Source: Ehretia macrophylla (Eukaryota; Streptophyta; Magnoliopsida; Boraginales; Ehretiaceae). From it: 64,000 nt of DNA. The stretch spans positions 5,729,501 through 5,793,500 of the forward strand of contig CM075767.1 of assembly GCA_037974665.1 (NCBI GenBank), read 5' to 3'. The notes beneath the pieces were generated by a model. The model worked only from the letters and a program-made list of their open reading frames with translations, made no database searches and was not told the DNA's origin. This document shows positions 1 through 12,053 of the stretch, piece by piece (positions within the stretch are counted from its first letter, which is position 1; each line of letters opens with the position of its first letter). The position numbers and the translations under genes were made by a program.

Positions 1-2431
1 AATCTGCCAAACCAAGGAAGTTGCGAACCTCCGAAACATTCTCTGGCCTTTTCCAAGACATCACCACCTCAATCTTAGTTGGATCTACTAAAATACCACT
101 CTGAGTGATCACATGACCAAGAAAAGATATTCGTTGTAACCAGAATTCACATTTGCTGAACTTCGCAAACAACTGATGTTCTTGAAGCTTTTGTAGGACA
201 AGCCGTAGATGTTGCTTGTCCTCCGATTCCGTCTTAAAATATACCAAGATATCATCAATAAAGATTACCACGAATTGGTCCAAGTAAAACTGAAAGACTT
301 GATGCATAAGATCCATAAATGCTGCCGGTGCGTTAGTCAATCCAAAGGGCATAACTACAAATTCATAATGCCTATACCGATTCCTGAAAGCAGACTTTGG
401 AACATCTTCCGTACAAATCCGAAGCTCATAATACCCTGGCAAATGATATTTGTTCTTGATGGTCACCTGATTCAAACCATGATAATTGATACATAATCTC
501 AAGGTACCATCCTTCTTCTTTATAAATAAAACGGGTACTCCCCATGATGAAGAACTATGTTGAATGAAACCCTTCTCTAATAACTCATGCAATTGAGTTT
601 TTAGCTCTTTAAGCTCAGCTAGTGCCATCTGGTATGCTGATTTATAAATAGGTCGAGTACCAGGAATAAGATTAATCACAAACTCAATATCTCTCTTTGG
701 CGGCAATCCTGGCAGCTCCTCGGGAAACACATTGGGGTATTCCTGAATTATCGGAACCTCCTCCAGCTTTAGTTTATCAGATGGCTTGTTGATCAAATAA
801 GCTAGATACCCTGAACACCCCTTACTCACCAACTTAATAGCTTTAGTTGATGAGATAATTAAACTCGTCTTAGCATCCTGGTTCCCCGCTACCTCAACCA
901 CTGGCTGTTCTGGCAACTGAAACTGTACAACCTTTGTTCTACAGTTTAACTGAGTATCATACTTGGTAAGCCAATCCATACCCAAGATAATATCATACCC
1001 CCGGATAGGAAATAAAATAATGTATGAAGGAAAATTCTGACCCTTAACATGTATTTTACAATCCTTACATACTAAGCCCGTCACATATTTATCAGTCAAA
1101 GAAGTACTAATCTCAACCACATAAGGTAACTTCTCAGGTTGCACATTAACACGTTGCACATAAGTAAGTATAATGAAAGAATGCGTAGCACCAGTATCAA
1201 TCAATACTTTAACAAGTTGATTAAGTATAAGAAAGTTACCTTCTACAACGCTGCTACCTCAAGTATCTCCTCCAAGTCTACTGCATAGGCCCGAGCCTGA
1301 ACCCACTGCTACTGAGGTGCACTACCCGCAGGTCTACCCTGATAACCCTAGGTCGCTAGCCAACCCTCAGACCTCTAATATTTGGGACAGTCCCTTGCCC
1401 TGTGTTGGTTACTGCCACAACCTAAACATGTCCCCGTCTTCATCCGACAGTCGGCCTCCAAATGGCCCTATGCTTACAATAAGCACAATGCGGTGACGGA
1501 GCACTAATACTGCCTCCTGTTGAACCAGAAACTGAATATGCAGTTGTACCAGCCTGCTGTTGAGATCTTGCAATACTAGGCCTGTATTGACCCTGAGACT
1601 AGGCCAGCCTATACTGCGACTGCATCTAGTAGGATCTATGCTGATACCAGGGCCTAAATGAACCCTGTTGTCCCTGAGGTCTGAAAGAACCTTGCTACAC
1701 TAGGGCCCTGAAACCACTCTGTTGCACTGTAGGCCTATAAACAACCTGCTGACCCTGAGGCTGAAACAGCCTTTTACTGGCCCGACTAGAACCAGCCTGT
1801 TCCCATTTCCTATTTTCCAACTTAGAAGCCGCATTAAAGGCCGCAGAGAACTCATCATACTGTATCAAGGCCATCGCATCCTGAATCTCGGGCCTTAGAC
1901 CTAAAATGAACCTCCGGGTCTTCCTTTCTTGATCTGACACAAACTTCGGTGCATATCGGGATAGTATAGTAAAGTTGCCTCATACTAGGCCACTGTGGAA
2001 CCACCCTACACTAAAGAAGTGAACTCATCCTCCCGTCATTCTCTGGCAATCCTCGGGATATACTTGGCCTGAAACTCCCGAAGAAAGGCAGCCCAAATAT
2101 AAAGAGTACCATGAGCTTCCCAATTAGACCTCACTGTATGCCACCATTCCTCAGCCTCATCATCCAATAGATATATTACAAATGTAACCTTCCTTTCATC
2201 TGTATAACTAAGGGGGTCAAATATTTACTTTGTTGATCCAAGACTTGGCTTTCCCAATTTCTTGAAAATACCCAAGAAATTCCTTTAATAGACTACCTCC
2301 CCGGTAACCTCCCTGAACATTCTGTAACTGAGTCTACACATTCTGTGCTTGAGCAACTTGCCTTGCTAAGATCTGAGACTGCCCTGCAATGACCTCAGTC
2401 ATTCTGTCCATAGCCATAGCCAGACGATCAT
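1..2431 (-). pseudogene. Ty3/gypsy (chromovirus-like) gag-pol remnant, broken
   Basis: Read on the minus strand from about 2431 down to 1, this is the same gag-pol order as the fuller plus-strand copy at 51934-56970: gag, CCHC region, aspartic protease, then reverse transcriptase. The gag part (1695-1940) holds the stretch QERKTRRFILGLRPEIQDAM, nearly identical to the other copy. The protease lies near 1170-1260 and the RT/RNase H junction ([17 protein letters not shown]) is cut by the window edge. Many in-frame stops and frameshifts make it non-coding. Compared with the other copy, about 78 bp of the RT are missing near 440, where TATCATTTGCCA joins directly to GGGTATTATGAG. The upstream end stops abruptly at about 2431 against an LTR of opposite orientation. 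Confidence 0.88.
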
Positions 2432-3048
2432 TATGAAACCCCAATTTTTGTCTTTACCTCAATTTGCGTGTCTTTATCTCGATTTGTGTGATTTGACCTA
2501 TTTAAGTATTATATGAGTGCATTCATGAAATTTTCATTACCGAAAATCCATGAGGGAGAAGAAAGAAGGCATTTTCAAGGTTTTTCAAAGCATTTTTCAC
2601 ATAAATTTTGCCATTCAAGTCTAAATCACTTCATTCAAAGCTTGATTTCACTTTTTAGGCATTCATTCTACATCTTTCTTGCATCAAAACACATCAAATG
2701 TGAGAGAAAAAATATAGATCTCAAATGTCATATTTTATGCTTTTGCGTATAATTGAATTTTGAATCGTTAGAAAGTTGAATTGATGTTATATTATTGCTC
2801 AGTGCATGCTAAGGATCGTTTATATGCGTTTATATAAGATTTGAACCGTTGTAGCATGAATTTTTATTTTCGGGTATTAAAAGTTGAGTTGTTGGCTATT
2901 GGTTGAATATTTTGAGTTGTAATGGTTGGAATCGATTGCCATTGATTTGTAAAAGTTTGTTAAATACGGGGTAGTGCCGTTGTAATGCCGAAATTTTGAT
3001 TGTGATGTCGGTGTGAAAGTTCGGAAATTTCAGCCTAAAAATAAGTCT
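2432..3048 (+). mobile_element. Gypsy LTR fragment (5' portion), opposite in orientation to the adjoining gag
   Basis: Starts TATGAAACCCC, matching the LTR start TGTGAAACCC of the full gypsy element at 49288. It then follows that LTR for roughly its first 1 kb with deletions: the TCTACATCTTTCTTGCATCA block, the GTGAGAGAAAAA block, the TTTTCGGGTATTAAAA block and the TTGTAATGCCGAA block all appear in the same order. It stops near 3048, so it is a truncated, diverged relative. It reads plus while the neighbouring gag reads minus, so this is not the natural LTR of that gag. Confidence 0.75.
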
Positions 3049-3547
3049 AAAAGTATATGATTTGTCAAGTTTTGCTCACCAATTTTTTTTTTTTTTGATC
3101 CAAACACGAGCTTTCTTTGTTGTCAATGGCAAAACCTTTTTTAGTGGATCTCAAGCTGCGTACCACAAACAGGTAGCTATATCTCAGCTTAGGGATCACA
3201 ACAGTACCTTCGAATTTTGGATTGGACACATCAATCTATGTCAACTGCCATCCCAACGTTAGTCACCTTCAACCTCCAATTTTAGCCAGTTCCAGCATCC
3301 TATCGTGACAACACAACCATGATTGAACTTCTTTCCTTGCAATGATTGGTATTCTTGAAGAGGTCCAACAACACAAATGGCACAAACCCAATTGTTTAAG
3401 TAGTACATTCTTTGAGCAATTTCCAACAGTTGTTCATTGTTTGTTTTGTCAAGAATTTCGGCGACAAAATTGCCACAGTAATGCAACAAAAGCAACATAC
3501 GAATCCAATGAAAAGTTCCACATTTAACCTAGCTTTAGATACCAATT
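3049..3547 (-). other. Possible interior remnant of another LTR retrotransposon, with primer-binding-like site
   Basis: Directly left of an LTR-like start at 3548, the minus strand reads TGGTATCTAAAGC (3532-3544), a degenerate match to the initiator-Met tRNA primer-binding site. The rest, 3049-3531, contains a T14 run near 3085 and short open frames on both strands with no recognisable domain. I see no convincing gag. Function cannot be assigned. Confidence 0.35.
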
Positions 3548-3960
3548 TGTTATAATTTTGAAGGTGGTCGGGATTGTGTTTGGAACAAAAATAGATATAA
3601 AAATTAGACACAAGGATTTAACTTAGTTCGGCTTGAAGCTTACATCCACGGGCATTAGGATAAAGAGTTTTACTATGATGAACCATTACATGCAACACTT
3701 TTACAATGCTTCACATCTTTTTATTTTATGCAATTGAGTACAAAGACAAGGAGGTTTATTTATTAGTGACCCTACTACATCTAAGATAGTTCTAGGTACT
3801 AGCCTTACTAACCCATTAGGTACTAGTCCAACAATTTGTATATTTCAAGCGATTAAATTGCCTAATGAATAGAAGAAACCACCCTTTATACCAGCTGGTC
3901 TAAGAGTCCATATTCATGCTCCATCAACATGTACAACAAACAAGTCCTTAGTTAATATTG
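3548..3960 (-). mobile_element. Probable degenerate LTR fragment
   Basis: Begins TGTTATAATTTTGAAGG immediately beside a primer-binding-like site. It contains a TTAACTTAGTTCGGCTTGAA block of the kind common in copia-type LTRs. The right boundary is not clear and no partner LTR or target duplication was found. Confidence 0.35.
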
Positions 3961-4689
3961 GGTCGAGTACATTAAAAGAAGCTCTATATACATAGAAGAG
4001 GCAGAGTTGTGTGAACCTTGGTTCGTTATTGGGTGCACTATCAACCAATTCAAAGAGTGAAACTTAAGATGCAAAGAGTGAGATTTTGTATCCATAGAAG
4101 AATCTCCATACCACTAAGAAGGTGAATATGGAATAATTATAAAAGATTTGTATTTGAACATGATTGTATGATTGTCTATGTACAATTTAGTTTCAAATAA
4201 TTACTTTAATGCCTTAGTACTGAACATTAGTACAAGTACATTACAGTTTGGATATAATGTAGATGGTACATTTACTTTAATGCCTTCGAATGTGGAACAA
4301 TTACTGGAAGAAATTCCAGCTTGTATGTAATGCAAATGGTTCAGTTTGTATGTTTTCTCTAGATAGTGCATATGTTGTTTTAATGTATTGAACACTTTCC
4401 ATATTATACATATTAGTTCATTTTGCCCAGGTTACTAAATGGTACATATGTTGTTTTTCTGATTAAGCATAGTAGTTCATTTTACCTAGGTTGCACAAAT
4501 GGAACATTTGTTGTTTTTCAGATTATGCATATTAGTTAATGAGGAAACAAAAATCAATGTTTTGCATTCTGAACATAAAATCATGTTATATTAACAACAA
4601 AAGTTGGGATACAACCACCATGACCTATCTTACAACAAAGGAGGAAAAAAATGAAATTACAGACTTCACAAAATAGCTATATACAAATA
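3961..4689. other. AT-rich sequence without recognisable gene
   Basis: Short open frames only. A diverged motif recurs at about 4225-4300 and 4380-4545 (ACATATGTTGTTTTTC and AGTTCATTTTGCC variants), suggesting old local duplication. This stretch lies downstream of the GRF pseudogene and may be its former 3' flank. Confidence 0.4.
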
Positions 4690-5280
4690 CTACCTAAAAC
4701 AACTTAAACTACTAAGTACATTACAAACACATACAATACATCTAAAACAACTTATACCACCTACCACATTACAAACACATACAAACCAACTATTTTTGAA
4801 GAATACCATCACAAATACTACTTGACATCTAGACCATCTTTTTCTAAAGAACACTATCACGAACACTAAGTACAACATGAAAATTATCACCATCATTATC
4901 ATCTTTACCCGCCTCTTTAGATTGGCCAACTCATTATCTTTCTGATCCATGGATCAAAGTAATCCAGGCATCAGCCACTTACTACGCTTACACACAAGAA
5001 GATCAACCCAAACAAAATATCCGTATGATTCACCATCTCCAAATTTGTCATAGCCAAGAAACTGGCTATCAGGGTTGAATTTAGTCCACGATGTGAGCAT
5101 TTTGGTGGGTTTATTGCAATGATAGAATGATTCCATGGTCAAATTAAAGCTCATTGTACCAAAGTCAAAGGATAAAAATTGGTTAAGGTTTTGTGGTTGA
5201 AATAAGGGTAAGATATTTGATATAAGAACAAAATTCATGAGCCGTTGTGGATATAAAGCCGTTGACATAGAGCATACCAA
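4690..5280 (-). pseudogene. Decayed GRF-type zinc-finger gene fragment
   Basis: The minus strand encodes a stretch reading CNKPTKMLTSWTKFNP, then YGYFVWVD, then KRSKWLMPGLL. This follows the plant GRF zinc-finger pattern (Cys-rich start, TSWT..NP..F, CGFFxWxD, a CxRS..PGLL tail). After one in-frame TGA at 4954-4956 the frame goes on as MDQKDNELANLKRRVKM, a short coiled-coil-like segment, then a hydrophobic stretch, as in small plant GRF proteins with a C-terminal membrane anchor. Cysteines expected in the zinc site are replaced (Gly and Tyr at the CG-F-W positions), so zinc binding is probably lost. The upstream start is uncertain. GRF proteins in plants are mostly uncharacterised and some are carried by transposons. 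A diverged low-copy gene is the alternative. Confidence 0.5.
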
Positions 5281-6460
5281 AAATTCCCTTCAATCTGATG
5301 CAAAATTACAAAGCACGTAACAATCTCGTGCATTTGCTGTTAAAATTTTGACAAAAATTGCACAAAGTAGTAACGGTGACAAACTAGAACTCTAGAGACT
5401 CAAACATTCATTTTGAAAGTCAGGGGACGAAAAGTTCCCCTGTGCCATAGTCCAGGGGACTATGGCAAGTATTAACCCATTTTTATATTTAAACCCATTG
5501 GTTACCTTCGTTAGTCACTTATCTTGGTTACTTTGGGTTGTTTCAACAAAGCTATACTTTAGCTAGATAAATAATTTGAAGATAGAATTGACCTATAATT
5601 AGGGTATTAGAATGATAATTAATTGATCTTAGGTACTTAATAAGGTTAGCTTGTTGATCAACCTTGGGACCAAATTAAAGAGTTCTAAATACATGCCTAG
5701 ATCAATAGTCTTACTTATGATCAATTTCCATAGTAGCCATAATCATAACCACTTAGCATAACTTATAACCAAAACCTTGAAAAAAACCCAACAAGTTTGA
5801 AAATCACTATCAATAATCATAATTGTAAAGTATCCAAAAAATCATATTCGTAACCATTTACTTATAAAAAAAATTAAAGAAATATTTTAAATAGAAAACT
5901 AACCTAAAAAGTATAAAACAAAATTTAATTTAAATGTTAAAAAAGTTCTAAAATAAAATGAACTAAAATAGAAACATAATATGACAATAAAATTTAAACT
6001 AAAATTACATAATCATTGCAATATTTGTGTACATTAGCCACTATAGTGAAAGAAACCATGATACAACTTATCATAGACCAAGATCTAGGAAGATTAGCAT
6101 GAATACATTGCCATGGCCGAACCTAATGTAGGTATATTTCAAAAATTTACAAGCTAAATAGCAAGATTCAACATGCAATCTTCTTGATATGTTCATAAAA
6201 CTATATACATATATGTGTAAGCATCAAGTGTATGTACCAAAAGGAAAGAGTAGAAGTATTAGGTATACCTCTTGAAGCTTTCCAAAATTAGATGCAAGCT
6301 AGGTGTTGAACTCCTTGAATCCTACTAACTTGAAGGCACTAGTAGGGACTCAAGCATCCAAAGATCACTAACCCTCTTGAAGACTTAAAGTGCTAGTAAT
6401 GTATTCAAGAGACCAAGCTATATGTATGGTTAGTTTTTAGCAAAAGCAAAGCTTCCTCCT
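5281..6460. other. AT-rich region, no gene seen
   Basis: No long open frame and no recognisable domain. One short hairpin is present at 5421-5442, where CAGGGGAC is followed after GAAAA by GTTCCCCTG; a second CAGGGGAC lies at 5453-5460. Probably old transposon debris, unassigned. Confidence 0.4.
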
Positions 6461-6973
6461 TCTTTCTTCAATGGCCGAAAGTTACCTCTTGAAGAAGAAG
6501 AAGTTTCTCTTTTTTCTTTTCCTTGTGTTAGCCGTCTGTGTGTAAGCTGAGAGAGACATAGATTAACTTCAATATTATCACTATAATATATCTATTATCT
6601 AATTTAAAACACCAAATCAAAAGGAGATAAGTTGAGTGTTAAATTAGATAATCAACTTGCATGTTATCGGATTGTCATCATTACAATCCAATGCATGAAA
6701 TTAATCTTCTCTTTCCTACTTTAGATGGCCGAAAATGAGAGAGTAAGAGAGAGAGTGTTGTCATCCATTTGATTAATATAATCTTTATTATATTATCAAA
6801 TGACATGTAAAAGATAACCAATCAAATAGGCTTATTTTGAATAGAAGACAAAGTTACCCTTTTTGCATGTCATTAGATTGCAATCATTTGAATCTAATGG
6901 CAATACCACCATCTTCTCTCTCTTCCTCATGTTGGCCAAAAATAGGTGGGTTTAGGAGAGAGAATTTGGTTTG

Positions 6974-7057
<84 letters not shown>

Positions 7058-7215
7058 CTATTCACTTAATAATATTATATATATAGGTAGCCAATCAAAA
7101 TAGCTTCCTTAGTTGTAAGAAGAAAGAGAAACCATGCATGACCTTGAATTGTAATCATTACAATCCAAAATCTACTTTTCAACTTTCTTTTTCTCTCTCT
7201 TGACACTTGGCAAAA
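6461..7215. repeat. Degenerate tandem repeat, at least three units, with central palindromes
   Basis: Units of roughly 200-250 bp share a TGGCC(G/A)AAA block, AG/TC-rich runs, an ACCAATCAAA-like block and a palindromic core. The cores are at 6669-6689 (GGATTG...CAATCC), 6873-6897 (TTAGATTGCAATC then ATTTGAATCTAA) and 7148-7164 (ATTGTAATCATTACAAT). A further TGGCCGAAA block sits near 6471. The repeats are strongly diverged from each other. They could be part of an unidentified LTR or MITE. Confidence 0.5.
6977..7053. repeat. (TA)n microsatellite
   Basis: About 77 bp of uninterrupted alternating A and T. Confidence 0.97.
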
Positions 7216-7312
7216 AGCAACTATCATCAAAAGCTAATGGCCTAGATTCGTTTGTCTTTATTCAAGACTAAATCTAAACCATCCAATTCAAAAATAGGTG
7301 ACTAGGATTGAT

Positions 7313-7910
7313 TGTAAGAATATAATCAATTTCCAAGAAACGTCTTAACAACAATCAAGTAGAAAGACAACACTACTCGTTATAACAATTCAATATTACA
7401 CTTACAAGATAATTGTCCCACCGTGCGCTCTCAAGATTAGAGCTTCAATGGCTTTTGGACTTACAAGAAGAATACAAGAAAGAAAGACTAACTTAGGATT
7501 GTGTTTAGAGTTGTGTTATGGATTAATATGATGAACTAATGCATGCCTATTTATAGAATTCATCTAGCCCGTCATAGAAGACTTTCCTATCAAACATTTC
7601 AATCTTGGTTGGCTTTACCAACTATGTTCAAAATATTAACCACCCATATTTATCACATGGGTGGCTACAATTGACCACATGGGTGGCTAGCATCCAAGTC
7701 AACTTTTAGGAAGTTTCCTTTGGTCAAATTTGCTAATTTAGCATTGCATCATCCCGACGTCATCTTAGGTAATTCCAAATTCCCGAACTTCTTTCTTGTA
7801 GCCATCGCGGTCTCTTTTGACCTCATCGACATGTTAGTCGGAATCATTAATTTATGCTACCACATAAATTAATGATACTTATTATAGGTGGGCATTGACA
7901 TATACCAACA
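7313..7910 (-). repeat. Copia copy 1, 3' LTR
   Basis: 598 bp, bounded by the TTGAT duplication on the left and by the polypurine tract on the right. On the minus strand it reads TGTTGGTATATG through TTCTTACA. Confidence 0.95.
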
Positions 7911-7922
7911 CCCCCCCCCCCC
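7911..7922 (-). promoter_or_regulatory. Copia copy 1 polypurine tract
   Basis: Twelve C on the plus strand, i.e. G12 on the coding strand, directly next to the 3' LTR. This is the expected primer for plus-strand DNA synthesis. Confidence 0.85.
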
Positions 7923-7989
7923 ATCAATGTTCACCTCATGTTGACTAAGCTATTGGGCCAACACCCAATGTTTGAAGATGCTTGCTCAA

Positions 7990-10900
7990 CTAGACGCTCC
8001 CTAACGCTTTGGTGAAGATATCTGCACAATTATCTTCTATAGGGCAGTACTCCATGTAGATTTCACCTTCCTCGATCAGTTCTCTCACATAGTGATATTG
8101 AATCTCTATGTGTTTTGTTCTAGCATGAAATATCGGATTCTTTGACATGGCTATACAACTCTGACTGTCACATTTCAACATTGTTGCTTCCTCTATTAGA
8201 ATGCCAATATCAGTCATGATGCGTCGTAGCCAAATAGCTTCACAGGATGCTACACAAACAGCCTTGTATTCCGCCTCCGTTGATGAAAGTGCAACGGTGG
8301 GTTGCTTCTTACTAAACCATGAGATGATTCCACCACCGAATATGAATACGTAACTTGTAACAGATTTTCTTGAGTCAATATCACCAGCCCAGTCTAAGTC
8401 ACAGTACCCAGATAAAATATCTCCAGACTTGTATGATTTCCCATACTCCAACGTGCCTTTGAGATATTTGAGGATCCGCATCCCTGCTTGCCAATGACTT
8501 TGTTTTGGTTTATTTGAAAACCGACTGAGAACTTCCATAGCATAACTAATATCAGGTCTTGTGTTACAAAGGAAGATTAAACTTCCAACCAACCTTCTGT
8601 AGAGCTTGTTATCAACTTGTTCTGAAGGATCGTCAATTGATAACTTTGTATTCACTTCCATCGGGGTGACAACTAGTTTGCACTCAGACATACCAAATAT
8701 AGTCAGGAGCTCACGAACATATCGTTGCTGCGAGATGAAGATAGTATGAGATTTTTGCCATACCTCGATTCCCAAGCAATAATGAAGAAGACCAAGATTT
8801 GTCATTTTAAATTCTTGGCTCAACCATTCTTGCGTCTTCCGAATATTATCTTCATGGTCACCAGTGATTACAAGATCATCCACATATAGGACTACAATTA
8901 CCTTCTTTCCTTGTTCACTTAGAACATACAAGTTGGCATCTGATTTGCTTCTATAGAAACCATGCTGCAAGAAGAAAGAGTCTATACGTTTATACCAAGC
9001 TCGTGGTGCCTGCTTTAACCCATATAAAGCCTTTTTCAATTTACAGACTTTTTCTTCTTCACCTGGTATTTGGAAGCCAGGGGGTTGTGCAACATAGACT
9101 TCTTCTTCAAGTTGCCCATTAAGGAAAGCTGACTTGACATCTATTTGATGTACAATCCATCCATAATGCGCGGCAGCTGCAATAACTAGCCTGATTGTTG
9201 ACATTTTTACTATTGGAGCAAAAGTTTCATATACATCGAAACCTTCGACTTGCGAAAATCCTTGTGCTACAAGGCGTGCCTTGTATTTTTCAAGATGAAA
9301 ATCTGCCTTGTACTTCACTTTCCAGATCCATTTGGTGCCGATGATTTTTCTGTTCGGTGGCTTTTCAACGATCTCCCAAGTATCATTTTTCATGATACTA
9401 TCATACTCGCATTGCATAGCTGTTCTCCAATTTGGATCTGACATGGCTTCCTTCACAGTTGCCAGTTCTTTTACCGTCTTGATGATTTGGGTCATCAAAG
9501 CCATGTTTACTAGCTGTTGTCTTGATCTATTCTACTCCTCTATTCTCTTTGATCATCTTAGTCCATCAGGACGTGGACTATCATCAGTAACTCCTGGATT
9601 TCTTCCATCAAAGAGCTGTTGGAACCACTTCGGTTGTGGCTTCTTTATGGATACAACAGGTTGGTCTTCAGTTTCTTCATCATTAGAGACTTCTTCATTG
9701 TTCAACGGTCGTTGTTCAGGCACTCGGTGGATTATTTCATCGGTTGATGATGAAATGGCAGGACCACTATCCTCCATTGAGTGTGGTCGCTCATTAAACA
9801 CCACAATTCGGCTTATGATCACCTTCTTGGCCTCTACATCATAGAGTCTGTATGCTTTAGACTCTTCACTATATCCCAAGAAAATGCCCTTCTTGCTCTT
9901 GTCATCGAATTTCTTTCTATTTTCATTTGGGAGGTGTACAAAACACTCGCACCCAATTTTTTTTTAATGAGACACAGAAGGTTTCGTACCATAATAAGCC
10001 TCATTTGGAGTCTTATCGTTGAGTGCCCTGGTTGAGCACCGATTGAGAATGTATACCGCTGTGTTGACTGCTTCAGCCCATAATATGTCAGGTAGGCCAG
10101 CACCTTTCAACATGCATCGAGCCATTTCTACAATTGTTCGATTTCTTCATTCTACAACTCCATTTTGTTGTGGTGTGTATAGAGCAGTCAATTGGTGCTT
10201 AATCCGAAGCTTGTTGCAGTAATTGGTAAACTCTGTAGAACAGAATTCCCCTCCACGATCGATACGAAGTTTCTTCAACTGAGTTGTGTTCTCATTTGTC
10301 ATAAGTTTATGTCACACTTTAAACTTTTCAAGAGCATTAGCCTTGTCCCGAAGGAAATACACCCACATCTTCCTACTATAATCGTCGACTAACAGCATAA
10401 AGTAGGAAGATCCTCCCAACGCCGTGGTAGTCATTTTTCCGCAGAGGTCAGCATGTACCAACTCTAGAGGAGCCTTTGATCGATTATGACTCTCTTTGGA
10501 AAATGACTGTCTATGTTGCTTGCCCAACATACAAGCTTCACATGGTCTTTCAACTTCTTCAATTGAAGGCAAGTCGGCTACCATCTTCTTCTTTTGCATT
10601 TCCTTTAACACAGGATAGGAAATGTGCCCAAACATTTCATGCCAAAGTTGACTTGTTTTAGCATCCACGACGGCAGAAAGAGAGCTGATTTCGTAAAGGT
10701 TATTTTTGCGAATACCTATACTTACTATATTTTGATCCTTGTCAAGAATCAAAGCTTTCTTCTTCTTGAACCGCACTTCTAGATCATTATCTGTAATAGC
10801 AGCTACAGATAGCAAATTTATGGTGATCTGGGGTACAAAGAGTACGTTGGACAACTTCTTGCTTCCTCCATCTTTACACACGAGTGAGATGGTTCCAGTG

Positions 10901-11994
10901 CCCTCAACGGGATACCTACCGTTATTCCCGACAACAACATTCATTGGTTCTTGTAGAGGTTTTATGGAGTCATATAACTCTTTCTTGCTGGTCATGTGTC
11001 GGGAAGCTCCATTATCTAACACCCATACACTTGTTTGATGTACATGTGCACTAGTACACGTTTCCTCTTATACATCTGTTACAGTAAACAGATGTACTTC
11101 CGTTTCAGCCGTATTGGGAGATTATTTATTTCTCCAATTTGGCTTTAAAGTTTCGTTCTTCTTGTCATGATTTTGTTTCCTGCAATCTTTGACAGCATGG
11201 CCTTTCTTATTGCAGTAGTAGCATAATCCAGAGAACGTCTTCTTCTTTGCTTTCTTCTTTTCTTCTTGGTTACTCCTCGCCTTTGATGTAAAGGCAGAGT
11301 CAAGTTGATTTTCTCTGTTCCTCAGCCTCATCTCCTTCTCCATCAACATGGCAGTGAATTCTTCAAACGTCAAAGGAGGAATGCGAACTTGTGTATTGAG
11401 TGCTGTCACAAGGCCATCAAATTTTGGAGGCAACACTCTAATGCACCTTCAAGCTAGTTCCTCGGTTGATTTGGCAATAGCAACTGCAGCCATTTGATCA
11501 CGTAGGTTTTTCATCCTACTGATAAATGATTCAGTTGCTTCATCTTCACTTAATCTCTCAGCAGCTAACTGATTCTCCAAGTTTTGAATACGAGTCTGAT
11601 TCCTTGTTTCATACTGATTTCTCAGTATGTTCCAAGCTTTAGTTGCCTTGGTTGTGTGTTGAATTAGAGTAAGGACGGAATCCTAAACACTTGTTACAAT
11701 TGCACAAAGTGCATCAACATTTCGCCTCCTCCATTCTTTGACAAGCTGAGGATCTGGAGGTGTGACCTTTTTTGTGTCATCTTCAGCACGGACTGCAACT
11801 GGTTCTGCATCTGTGTCTAACACTGTATCAAGGAGTTCGTAGGAGTCCAGAACTGTAGTGATTTTGAACTTTCACAAAAGATAATTCGTGCCATCAAGCT
11901 TTCCTTCTGTGAAGGTAGGGGGACGGATACGAATTGTCGATACTAAACCGGAACTAGAACTAGTAGAAGAAGAACTAGCTCCTTGAGTAGTCAT
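7990..11994 (-). pseudogene. Copia copy 1 gag-pol polyprotein, interrupted by stops
   Basis: Translation would start at ATG 11994 (MTTQGASS) just inside the 5' LTR and end at TAG 7990-7992. In order: gag with a CCHC knuckle CYYCNKKGHAVKDC (about 11182-11223); protease motif LDNGASRHMT near 11020, where the usual D-S/T-G is D-N-G; GAG-pre-integrase with LWHEMFGH and CEAC; integrase core (LVHADLCGKM, VDDYSRKMWVYF); RT with the catalytic LYVDDLVITG in the open frame 7990-9504; RNase H with DWAGDIDSRKS and ALSSTEAEYKA. Several interruptions break it, including a stop where Trp is expected at about 10310, stops near 10150 and 9965, and stops just upstream of 9504. The RT/RNase H part (504 codons) is still fully open. 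Not expected to give a functional polyprotein. Confidence 0.93.
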
Positions 11995-12040
11995 AGTTGT
12001 TGAGCTTTACTAGAGAAGATTGTTGTTAAGAGCCCCTTAA

Positions 12041-12053
12041 GCTCTTGATACCA
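12041..12053 (-). promoter_or_regulatory. Copia copy 1 primer-binding site
   Basis: Minus strand TGGTATCAAGAGC, directly abutting the 5' LTR. It resembles the 3' end complement of initiator Met tRNA (TGGTATCAGAGC) with one extra A. Confidence 0.8.

Noticed and set aside
6837-7103. 88-codon plus-strand frame through the TA repeat
   Set aside because: Composed largely of Tyr-Ile repeats from the (TA)n tract; not a gene.
7911-7922. C12 run as a sequencing artefact or ordinary homopolymer
   Set aside because: It sits exactly where the copia polypurine tract must be, so it was annotated as that; the exact length may still be unreliable.
9250-11038. Plus-strand open frames across copia copy 1
   Set aside because: They are the antisense of RT and integrase coding sequence; no independent similarity.
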